A stretch of 28,601 nt of DNA from an uncultured Blautia sp. GTDB lineage: Bacteria > Bacillota > Clostridia > Lachnospirales > Lachnospiraceae. The DNA is taken from assembly GCA_934426285.1 (NCBI GenBank), contig CAKRYE010000025.1:1-28601 (forward strand). Direction: 5' to 3'. The position numbers and the translations under genes are program-made. This document shows, in pieces, positions 22,093-28,601 of the stretch (its first letter is position 1; every line of letters starts with the position of its first letter). The notes beneath the pieces are model-generated. The model saw only the letters and a list, made by a program, of their open reading frames with translations. It was not told where the DNA came from and did no database searches.

Positions 22093-23562
22093 TCAGATAA
22101 TAATACACACCAGACCGCCTTTACTGTCATTTACGATTTTCTGCATGGTATCCTGAAGCTTTATCTGGCTCTCTTCACTGATGGCCGCAATTTTGCTTCG
22201 GATGCCATCCTGCACCAGCTGTTCTACGGATTTCCCGAAAATATTTGTTTCCCAGATGCTTTCTCCTCTCTCACTGCTCTCTTCAATATACTGGATCAGA
22301 TCTTTTGCCTGCTGTTCTGTACCCACAATAGGTGCAATTTCCGTCTCAATGTTGGCTTTGATCATATGGATGGACGGGCTTTTGGACTTTATCTTTACAC
22401 CGAACTTGTTCCCCTGGCGTATAACCTGAGGTTCCTGGATCTCAATCTCATCCAGTCTGGGCACTACCACCCCATATCCTGATCCTCTGACCTCTTCCAG
22501 TGCATTCTGGACCTTTACATATTCCTCCTTCATATGTACCAGATCCCTTATGGTATGGATCAGTTCATATTCACTTTCCATCTGTGTCCCGCTCATCTGA
22601 CTGAGCATCTGATAATAATATTTATCCTGTATCCTTACCCTTACCTTCACAGTACCATCAGACAAACCTGTATCCTCCAGCAGAGAATCCTTTACATAAG
22701 GTCCGGATAACTGTATGGCTTCTTTTGTAATATCCCGGATCTGAAACAGGTGCTTTGTTTTTTCCCTGATCTGTTCCAGAAGCTGTTTTTTCAGTTCATG
22801 GTCAGCAGGCAGCATTTCCACCCATTTGGGTATAAAAAACTGGATCTGGCTTACCGGAAATTCATAAAGTATTTTTTCCAGAATCTGGGCAATATCCTCT
22901 TTGTGGAGCTGATCACAGTTCACGCTCAGGGCAGTCACCTGATATTTCTCCTGGATTTCAGATACTGCTTTCTGGGCTGCTTCTTTGTATGGCATCTGGG
23001 AATTGACCAGTACCAAAAAAGGCTTATGCTGTTTTTTTAACTCCTGGATGGTTTTCTCCTCTGCCTCTGTGAAATTTTCTCTGGGCAGTTCACCAAAAGA
23101 ACCATCAGAAGTGATCACCAGTCCGATGGTGGAATGCTCCTCTATTACCTTCTGGGTACCGATCCTGGCTGCTTCATGGAAAGGAATGGCTTTTTCCGAC
23201 CAGGGCGTTCTTACCATTCTTTCCTTTCCATCCTCCATATTTCCCGCTGCGTCCTTCACCAGAAATCCCACACAGTCGATCAGCCGTACCCTCACCTTCT
23301 GCTCTGTGCCCAGAGAAACACTGACCGCTTCTTTGGGGATAAATTTGGGTTCTACAGTTGTAATGATTTTTCCGGAACCGCTCAGCGGCAGCTGATCCCG
23401 GATCTCTGCCTGCTTTCTCTCCGACATCTGCGGCAGAGCGGCTATCTCCATAAACCGCCGGATAAAAGTGGATTTACCTGTGCGTACCGGTCCCACCACG
23501 CCTATGTATATATCCCCTCCGGTACGGGCCTGAATATCCCGGTATATCTGAAAATTTTCCAT
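22093..23562 (-). CDS. spoIVA: stage IV sporulation protein A (spore coat morphogenetic ATPase)
   Basis: A 489-residue protein, normal SpoIVA length. The N-terminal P-loop domain has YIGVVGPVRTGKSTFIRRFME (Walker A GPVRTGKS), followed by an IDCVGFLVKDAAGNMEDGKERMVRTPW segment and the later LVITSDGSFGE. The C-terminal region ends in the conserved SKGGLVCIII, needed for membrane attachment in the family. SpoIVA polymerises with ATP on the forespore to build the coat base, so the organism very probably forms endospores. The start at 23562 follows AAGGGGGC; the frame upstream of it lacks family similarity. In Bacillus it is made in the mother cell under sigma-E, but I could not identify that promoter. 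The ribosome binding site lies in a large hairpin. Confidence 0.95.
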   Translation of the reverse strand: MENFQIYRDIQARTGGDIYIGVVGPVRTGKSTFIRRFMEIAALPQMSERKQAEIRDQLPLSGSGKIITTVEPKFIPKEAVSVSLGTEQKVRVRLIDCVGFLVKDAAGNMEDGKERMVRTPWSEKAIPFHEAARIGTQKVIEEHSTIGLVITSDGSFGELPRENFTEAEEKTIQELKKQHKPFLVLVNSQMPYKEAAQKAVSEIQEKYQVTALSVNCDQLHKEDIAQILEKILYEFPVSQIQFFIPKWVEMLPADHELKKQLLEQIREKTKHLFQIRDITKEAIQLSGPYVKDSLLEDTGLSDGTVKVRVRIQDKYYYQMLSQMSGTQMESEYELIHTIRDLVHMKEEYVKVQNALEEVRGSGYGVVVPRLDEIEIQEPQVIRQGNKFGVKIKSKSPSIHMIKANIETEIAPIVGTEQQAKDLIQYIEESSERGESIWETNIFGKSVEQLVQDGIRSKIAAISEESQIKLQDTMQKIVNDSKGGLVCIII

Positions 23563-23568
23563 ATAAAA

Positions 23569-23631
23569 GCAGCCCCCTTGCATATTTACAAACAATCACA
23601 TGTATTGTTATAAGATATGCCCGGAGGCTGC
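23569..23631 (-). promoter_or_regulatory. 63-nt hairpin that buries the spoIVA ribosome binding site
   Basis: Three aligned helices: a 9-bp base (23569-23577 with 23623-23631, one G-U pair), a 6-bp middle (GCATAT with ATATGC) and a 6-bp top (AACAAT with ATTGTT), separated by 2x2 and 5x5 internal loops with a 7-nt end loop. The 3' arm of the base is the GGGGGCTGC Shine-Dalgarno region, and the 5' arm is the complementary GCAGCCTCC. A short TTTTAT follows, so it might also work as terminator of the hydCBA operon ending at 23662. Confidence 0.65.
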
Positions 23632-23661
23632 TGATTATTCACCTGTTTTTATACAAAAGCC

Positions 23662-25350
23662 TTAATAGGATTCGTTGTGAAGAAGATGATGTTCTTTTCC
23701 CTTGAGCAGTCCATTGTAAAGCTCTACAACTAATGGATTCTCATCGGATTTCTTGATGATCGTAGTATTATCTGCATTGTACAGACCTCTTGCCCTCAGA
23801 GATTTGGTTCTGTCACCTGCTCTGGTAGGCTGTCCGCCACCCATGATGCAGCCCCTGCGACAGGCCATTACTTCGATGAGATGATATTCTTTCTCACCGT
23901 TCTTTACCTGCTCCATAACCTTTCTGGCATTTGCCAGGCCACTGGTAACACATATCTTAAGGTCCATGCCCTCATAAGGTACAGTAAATTCTTTGATACC
24001 TTCCTCTCCTCGTACACCGCATTCTGCGATCTCACGCATGGTTTCCTTGCTGTGGTTCGGGGTAAGACGGCGAAGCACTGCCTCTGTCACACCTCCGGTC
24101 ACACCAAAGATCACACCGCCGCCTGAACCAAAACCAAATGGCATATCGCAGGCTTCTGGTTCCAGAGATGCAAAATCAATACCAAAGTTATCGATCATGC
24201 GGAGAAGCTCTGTGGTAGTGATCACAATATCTGTATCCTGCTCTCCGTCTGTATAACTATTGGGACGTTCTGCCTCTGCCTTCTTTGCAGTACAAGGCAT
24301 AATGGAGATCATAACTGTTTTCTTGCCGGCTGCATGCTCCGGATCACGGAAATATTCCTTGATCACTGCAGAAAGCATTCCCTGAGGGGAACGACAGGTT
24401 GAAATATTTGGAATATATTCCTTGTACTGATCTGTAATAAATTTCACCCATGCAGGACAACAGGAAGTAAGAAGCGGAAGCTTCTCGCCCTTTTTGATCC
24501 TGTCAAGGAATTCTGCGCTCTCCTCCATAATCGTAAGGTCAGCACTGAAAGAAGTATCATATACCTCATCAAAGCCCATTCTGTGAAGAGCATTTACGAT
24601 CTTGCCCATTACGCTCTTGCCCTTGGTAAGACCATAATGATCTCCCACTGCCACACGGACTGCCGGAGCAACCTGGGCAACTACGCGTACCTCTGGATCA
24701 GCCAGAGCTTCCCAGGCTTCATCCATATGGGTTTTAATGGAAATAGCACCTGTAGGACAGAATACACGGCATTGTCCGCAGTTTACACACTCTGTTTCTG
24801 ATATCTTTTTATTAAATGCAGGCATTACCATAGCCTCAGTTCCTCTGAATGCAAATCCAAGGGCACCGATACCCTGGATTTCCTCACAGGCACGGACACA
24901 GTTACCACAGAGGATACATTTATTAGGATCTCTCACCAGGGATGGTGAGCTGGTATCCAGTTCCCTGATCTCTCTGGTATTCTCGAAACGGATATTCTGA
25001 ACACCAAGACGGTGTGCAAGTTCCTGTAAAATACATTCCCCGCTCTTTACACAGGTTGTACAGTCACGGCAGTGTGCTGCCAGAAGCAATTCAACAATCA
25101 GTTTTCTGTATTTCTTGATACGTCCGGAGTTGGTGTGGATCACCATTCCGTCTCTTGGTTCTTCTGAACAGGAAGCAAAGGTTCTGCCCCTGTCATCCTC
25201 TACTGTGCACAGACGACAGGCTCCAAAGGTGGACAGCTCTGAGTGGTAGCACAGTGTCGGAATATTGATCCCTGCCTTGCGGATGACAGACAGGACATTT
25301 TTTTCATCGGTAAATTCTACCTTTCTACCGTCAATTATCATATGGCCCAT
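23662..25350 (-). CDS. hydA: [FeFe]-hydrogenase catalytic subunit HydA (NAD-linked, multimeric)
   Basis: A 562-residue catalytic subunit. The N-terminal [2Fe-2S] domain has C34, C45, C48 and C61. The His-ligated [4Fe-4S] site is H93, C97, C100 and C106. A 2x[4Fe-4S] domain follows (CILCGNCVRAC at 145-155, CVNCGQCRVFC at 188-198). The H-cluster domain has L1 TSCCPAW (295-301; C297 for proton transfer, C298 for the cluster), L2 MPCTAKKAE (C353) and L3 EVMACRRGCIMGGGQP (C497, C501). All H-cluster ligands are present, so it should be active. With HydB and HydC it forms a complex that links H2 to NAD(H) and, in related bifurcating enzymes, to ferredoxin. The start is ATG 25350 after GGGAGG, 15 bp after hydB. 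Confidence 0.95.
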   Translation of the reverse strand: MGHMIIDGRKVEFTDEKNVLSVIRKAGINIPTLCYHSELSTFGACRLCTVEDDRGRTFASCSEEPRDGMVIHTNSGRIKKYRKLIVELLLAAHCRDCTTCVKSGECILQELAHRLGVQNIRFENTREIRELDTSSPSLVRDPNKCILCGNCVRACEEIQGIGALGFAFRGTEAMVMPAFNKKISETECVNCGQCRVFCPTGAISIKTHMDEAWEALADPEVRVVAQVAPAVRVAVGDHYGLTKGKSVMGKIVNALHRMGFDEVYDTSFSADLTIMEESAEFLDRIKKGEKLPLLTSCCPAWVKFITDQYKEYIPNISTCRSPQGMLSAVIKEYFRDPEHAAGKKTVMISIMPCTAKKAEAERPNSYTDGEQDTDIVITTTELLRMIDNFGIDFASLEPEACDMPFGFGSGGGVIFGVTGGVTEAVLRRLTPNHSKETMREIAECGVRGEEGIKEFTVPYEGMDLKICVTSGLANARKVMEQVKNGEKEYHLIEVMACRRGCIMGGGQPTRAGDRTKSLRARGLYNADNTTIIKKSDENPLVVELYNGLLKGKEHHLLHNESY

Positions 25351-25365
25351 AGTGTATCCTCCCTT

Positions 25366-27237
25366 CTATGCTTCCACATATACTGCATCAAAGTTACAGT
25401 TGTCCTTACATGCACCGCATTTGATACAGATGTCGTTATCAATGTGATATGGATGTTTAATCTTACCTGAGATCGCACCTGCCGGACAGTTCTTTGCACA
25501 TTTACCGCAGCCGATACAGAACTCAGGATTGATGTGGAACTGACGAAGTGCAGTACATACTTTTGCACGACATTTCTTATCGCGGATATGTTCCTCATAT
25601 TCATCGCGGAAGCGTTTGAGAGTACTGATAACAGGAAGAGGTGCACTCTTGCCAAGTCCGCACAGAGCCATGTTCTGAACCATATTTGCAAGCTCTTCCA
25701 GTTCATCCAGATCGGACATCTCACCCTTGCCCTCTACGATTCTCTCCAGGATCTCCAGCATACGTTTGGTACCTTCACGACACGGTACACATTTACCGCA
25801 GCTCTCACGCTGGGTGAAGTTCATAAAGAATCTGGCAACCTCAACCATACAGGTATTCTCGTCCATAACTACCAGACCACCGGATCCCATGATAGCATCT
25901 AATTTTTTGACAGAATCAAAGTCAAGAGGTGCATCCAACTGATCCAGGATCAGACATCCGCCGGACGGACCGCCGATCTGGACGCCCTTAAATGCGGCGC
26001 CACTCTTCAATCCGCCGCCGATATCATAGATAATGTGGCGGAGTGTGGTTCCCATAGGAACCTCGATCAGACCGGTATTCTCAATAGAACCGGTCAGTGA
26101 GAAGGTTTTTGTTCCGGGGCTTCCCTCTGTACCGATGGTGCGGAACCAGTCTGCTCCCTGAAGAATGATCTTCGGTACATTGGCATAAGTTTCTACGTTA
26201 TTAAGAACTGTAGGTTTACCCCACAGACCTTTCTCTACTGTACGGGGCGGTTTTACACGAGGCATACCTCTGTTACCTTCGATAGATGCAGTAAGTGCTG
26301 AACCTTCACCACATACAAAGGCTCCGGCACCTCTGTTGATATGTAAATGGAAGTTTACACCGGAATTTAAAATATTATCACCTAACAGGCCATATTTTTC
26401 CGCCTGTTCGATCGCCATTCTCAGTCTCTTTACAGAAAGAGGATATTCTGCACGAACATAAATATAACCGTCTTCTGCTCCTACTGCATAGGCTGCGATG
26501 GTCATACCTTCGATCATTTTATATGGATCACCTTCCATTACGGAGCCATCCATAAATGCACCAGGGTCACCCTCATCACCGTTACATACAACATAGCGGG
26601 TCTTTTCTGCCTGGCGTGCTACCTGAGACCATTTCTTACCAGCCGGGAAGCCTGCGCCACCACGGCCTCTGAGGCCGGATTTTGTCACTTCATCAATCAC
26701 CTCCTGAGAGGTCATGGAACCCAGAGCCTTTGCCAGTGCCTGATAGCCACCCACTGCAATATATTCATCTATGGATTCTGCATCAATTTTACCGCAGTTT
26801 TCCAGAACAATACGGGTCTGCTGGCTGAGGAAAGGAATATCATCCGGATGAGGACAGGCCTTGTCATGATCTTTGTAGAAAAGACGCTCTACAGGTTTGC
26901 CTTCCAGAACTGTTCTCTCTACAATTTCCTTACAGTCCTCAGGCTGCACATGTACATACTGATAATCATAAGGCTCAATTCTCATCAAAGGTCCCAGCTC
27001 ACATAAGCCCTGGCAGCCTGTCTTGATCACTCCCACATGAGGAACATCCTTCTGCATCTCAACGGTAACCCCGTCAATACCCTCACAGAGCCTTTTCATT
27101 TCTTCATAAATTTTCTCAGAACCGGATGCAATACAGCCTGTACCTGAACATACAAGTACACGGCAGGTATAAGTATTGATCTGCTCTTTTACCTCTGTCT
27201 GCCGGTTCAACAGGTCTTCTTTACATGTAATACTCAT
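25366..27237 (-). CDS. hydB: NuoF-like diaphorase subunit HydB of the [FeFe]-hydrogenase
   Basis: A 623-residue flavoprotein. It begins with a thioredoxin-like [2Fe-2S] domain (VCSGTGCIASGS near residue 30; KTGCQGLCELGP). The NuoF core follows: GLRGRGGAGFPAGKKW for FMN, the NADH-binding NGDEGDPGAFMD, and GAGAFVCGEGSALTASIEG. A [4Fe-4S] site CGKCVPCREG comes next, then a C-terminal pair of ferredoxin clusters (CIGCGKCAKNC and CIKCGACKDNC). This is the subunit that exchanges electrons with NAD(H) and, in electron-bifurcating types, hosts the FMN branch point. Its ATG overlaps the hydC stop by four bases (ATGA), and hydA follows 15 bp later, so all three are one operon. Confidence 0.95.
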   Translation of the reverse strand: MSITCKEDLLNRQTEVKEQINTYTCRVLVCSGTGCIASGSEKIYEEMKRLCEGIDGVTVEMQKDVPHVGVIKTGCQGLCELGPLMRIEPYDYQYVHVQPEDCKEIVERTVLEGKPVERLFYKDHDKACPHPDDIPFLSQQTRIVLENCGKIDAESIDEYIAVGGYQALAKALGSMTSQEVIDEVTKSGLRGRGGAGFPAGKKWSQVARQAEKTRYVVCNGDEGDPGAFMDGSVMEGDPYKMIEGMTIAAYAVGAEDGYIYVRAEYPLSVKRLRMAIEQAEKYGLLGDNILNSGVNFHLHINRGAGAFVCGEGSALTASIEGNRGMPRVKPPRTVEKGLWGKPTVLNNVETYANVPKIILQGADWFRTIGTEGSPGTKTFSLTGSIENTGLIEVPMGTTLRHIIYDIGGGLKSGAAFKGVQIGGPSGGCLILDQLDAPLDFDSVKKLDAIMGSGGLVVMDENTCMVEVARFFMNFTQRESCGKCVPCREGTKRMLEILERIVEGKGEMSDLDELEELANMVQNMALCGLGKSAPLPVISTLKRFRDEYEEHIRDKKCRAKVCTALRQFHINPEFCIGCGKCAKNCPAGAISGKIKHPYHIDNDICIKCGACKDNCNFDAVYVEA

Positions 27238-27713
27238 ACGCTCTCACCTCTCAATTCATTTAACAGCTCTACAGCCTTCTCAGGTGTCATTTTGGGATGT
27301 ACCGCATCATTTACTGTCAGTGTAGGTGCCAGTCCGCATGCACCCAGACAGGAAACAGTCTCCACAGTAAAAAGCATGTCATCTGTAGTGTGTTTCTTAT
27401 GGCTTAATCCCAGTTCTTTCATCAGGGCTTCCTTCACAGGCATGGATTTTCTGACATGACAGGCAGTACCGTCACATACCTTGATCACATATTTTCCCTT
27501 TGGCTCAAAGGAAAAGTTCTCATAGAAAGTTGCCACACTATATGCTTTGGCTTCCTTTACCCCGATCTGAGCCGCTACATAGGTGAGTAATTCTCCCGGC
27601 AGATAACGATACTCTGCCTGAATGTCCTGCATGATGGGAATTAACGAAGCAGCTTTACGTCCGTAGTGCTCGATAATCTCATCTGTTTTCTTGTAATAAG
27701 ACTGATCTAACAT
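27234..27713 (-). CDS. hydC: NuoE-like [2Fe-2S] subunit HydC of the [FeFe]-hydrogenase
   Basis: A 159-residue thioredoxin-fold subunit with a single [2Fe-2S] cluster. The four ligands are in the family order: CDGTACHVRKS, with Cys five residues apart, then CLGACGLAP. The N-terminal helical part (IIEHYGRKAASLIPIMQDIQAEYRYLP) is typical of NuoE/HydC. It is the first gene of hydC-hydB-hydA, with AAGGAGG before the ATG at 27713. A TATAAT at 27737-27732 on the minus strand could be the -10, which gives a very short leader, but the -35 is poor. The complex is cytoplasmic and disposes of reducing power as H2 or takes it up during fermentation. Confidence 0.94.
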   Translation of the reverse strand: MLDQSYYKKTDEIIEHYGRKAASLIPIMQDIQAEYRYLPGELLTYVAAQIGVKEAKAYSVATFYENFSFEPKGKYVIKVCDGTACHVRKSMPVKEALMKELGLSHKKHTTDDMLFTVETVSCLGACGLAPTLTVNDAVHPKMTPEKAVELLNELRGESV

Positions 27714-27984
27714 TCAGTTCCCTCCTTAAATATTATATAGTTTTGGCTTTGCTAACACTTTAGTCATTTTCTACATATGCGCTGTTGTTATTATACTACA
27801 ATAAGTTAATTTTCACAATATCCTTTCTTTATTTTTCTGAATATTTATAGTTATTATACATAAACTCTCTGTATTGTATAGAATATTATTTGTTGAATAT
27901 GCAATTTATTTCACAAACATGTTAAATAAAAGACAGCCTGTCCACACACCTTCCGGTGCAATGGTCATCAGACTGTCTTTTTTA
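27714..27984. other. intergenic region left of the palindromic element
   Basis: AT-rich gap upstream of hydC with the possible hydC -10 and a terminator-like hairpin (27928-27981). The frame crossing 27874-28119 has no ribosome binding site and runs into the palindromic element, so I do not count it as a gene. Confidence 0.5.
27928..27981. terminator. terminator-like hairpin
   Basis: A 9-bp perfect stem (AAAAGACAG with CTGTCTTTT), extended by CTG/CAG after one mismatch, with an inner CACC-TTCC-GGTG hairpin. A-run and T-run flanks allow function in either direction. For leftward transcripts from the YoaK-like gene it would act after the palindromic element. Confidence 0.65.
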
Positions 27985-28127
27985 GTTACTGTTCACTCCG
28001 TTCCCAGTAACGTAGCCAAAATTCATTCCAGATTGCCTGCGGCAATGGAATTTTGGCTTGTATGTCTCGGGATTTTGGCATATTCATGCCAAAACACCTC
28101 GCGGGATAGTGGTGCGTGAACAGTAAC
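27985..28127. repeat. 143-bp multiply palindromic element (possible REP- or MITE-like repeat)
   Basis: Outer arms GTTACTGTTCAC (27985-27996) and GTGAACAGTAAC (28116-28127) are a perfect 12-bp inverted repeat. Inside are two further hairpins. The first has GCCAAAATT with AATTTTGGC arms around ATTGCC-TGC-GGCAAT (28015-28057). The second is TTTTGGCAT-ATTC-ATGCCAAAA (28073-28094), a 9-bp perfect stem. No coding frame is supported. I have an impression of having seen similar terminal sequences in other Lachnospiraceae genomes, but this cannot be checked here. Confidence 0.7.
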
Positions 28128-28148
28128 CTTTTTTACACTCTATGAAAT

Positions 28149-28601
28149 TTATTTTGTCACATTACTGTGGACATTTCCATTTTCTTCATGAAAATGTTTA
28201 TATTTTTCTACAAACATCAGCAGGAAACTAACCATAAGGAATCCACAGGATACCCAGATCATTCTGGTTCCATAACATATGGACAGGTTTCCTCCAATGC
28301 CTGCGCCCAGTGCAAACATAAAGATGATCCCAAAGTAATACATTGCCTGTTCCAGCTGTTTGGACTTTCTCTCACGAAAATAAACGGACAATGCTGCGGT
28401 ACCGCTGCGCAAATTACCGATACACATGGTACTTGCATAGGAATATCCATTTACCTTGCGGAAGGACTGCACCTGCATTGCACAGGCGAAGGATGCCATG
28501 GCATTTGCCAGCATATTGTATTCAGTTGGCAGGAAACCTACTGTAAATAAGATCAGGATTTCTGCCAGCAGAACACCCTGTCGCCAGTGGAGCTTCTGGG
28601 C
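28149..28601 (-). CDS. YoaK/DUF1275-family membrane protein, C-terminal part
   Basis: The right edge cuts the gene; the frame is open from 28601 to the stop at 28149, about 150 residues. The visible part has several membrane helices (VLLAEILILFTVGFLP; YFGIIFMFALGAGIGGNLS; RMIWVSCGFLMVSFLLMFVEKYKHF). It carries the family-typical segment NAMASFACAMQVQSFRKVNGYSYASTMCIGNLRSG, which matches DUF1275 (YoaK, PF06912). The function of the family is unknown; transport has been suggested because of its membrane nature. The ATG at 28514 is internal, not the real start. Confidence 0.85.
   Translation of the reverse strand, partial: AQKLHWRQGVLLAEILILFTVGFLPTEYNMLANAMASFACAMQVQSFRKVNGYSYASTMCIGNLRSGTAALSVYFRERKSKQLEQAMYYFGIIFMFALGAGIGGNLSICYGTRMIWVSCGFLMVSFLLMFVEKYKHFHEENGNVHSNVTK

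Noticed and set aside
23562..23640. Sigma-E promoter of spoIVA
   Set aside because: Several ATAC/CATA words occur, but none has both boxes at the right spacing, so no promoter is called.
27714..27810. A Rex (NADH-sensing) operator upstream of hydC
   Set aside because: TTGTTATTATACTACAA has only 4-bp arms and does not fit the usual TTGTTAA-N4-TTAACAA form, so I do not call it.
27874..28119. Rightward 81-codon reading frame
   Set aside because: It has no ribosome binding site and overlaps a terminator hairpin and the palindromic element.

Overview
The window looks like a chromosomal segment of a low-to-moderate GC, spore-forming Clostridia, most likely a gut Lachnospiraceae of the Blautia/Dorea/Ruminococcus kind. 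This rests on SpoIVA (endospore coat assembly), an NAD-linked HydABC [FeFe]-hydrogenase, strong AGGAGG ribosome binding sites, secreted proteins with cell-wall-binding-like repeats, a bacterial serpin and a clostridial FeoA-FeoA-FeoB cluster. The genus is an inference. No rRNA, tRNA, insertion sequence or CRISPR array was found.

Layout. 1-2.3 kb: the start of a secreted protein, a Gx-transporter (Hpre_diP_synt_I) gene, a complete type III toxin-antitoxin locus of the ToxIN/AbiQ type (promoter, three perfect 36-nt RNA repeats, terminator, ToxN endoribonuclease) and a small antitoxin-like orphan. 2.4-3.7 kb: a secreted serpin. 3.8-9.7 kb: metal handling. A leftward operon encodes a stand-alone HMA metallochaperone, a CadA/ZntA-type P1B-ATPase and an ArsR/CadC-type sensor, with a 12-2-12 operator at its promoter. 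Divergent from it is a DtxR-family repressor, and convergent with that is an unusual P1B-ATPase preceded by a DUF6110-like protein.

9.8-14 kb: iron uptake. The order of transcription (leftward) is DUF2325, then feoA, feoA, feoB, a FeoB-associated Cys-rich membrane peptide and a divergent Fur-family regulator, ended by a strong terminator. Five copies of one dyad, GTTAG-N6-CTAAC or a near variant, sit at the promoters of DUF2325, feoA and feoB (two copies) and also in front of the Gx-transporter gene 12 kb away. This suggests one iron-responsive regulon, with the DtxR protein in this window as the best candidate regulator.

14.1-20.4 kb: a leftward run of six genes for secreted or membrane proteins: a repeat/transglutaminase-like fusion, a transglutaminase-like protein, a wall-binding-like protein, an MBOAT O-acyltransferase, an AlgX/DHHW-type SGNH protein and an SH3 protein. 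The last three are tightly coupled and resemble polysaccharide O-acetylation modules. 20.6-28.6 kb: purC, a NusG-domain-II protein, spoIVA (its ribosome binding site lies inside a long hairpin), the hydC-hydB-hydA operon, a 143-bp multiply palindromic element of unknown kind, and the truncated end of a YoaK/DUF1275 membrane protein.
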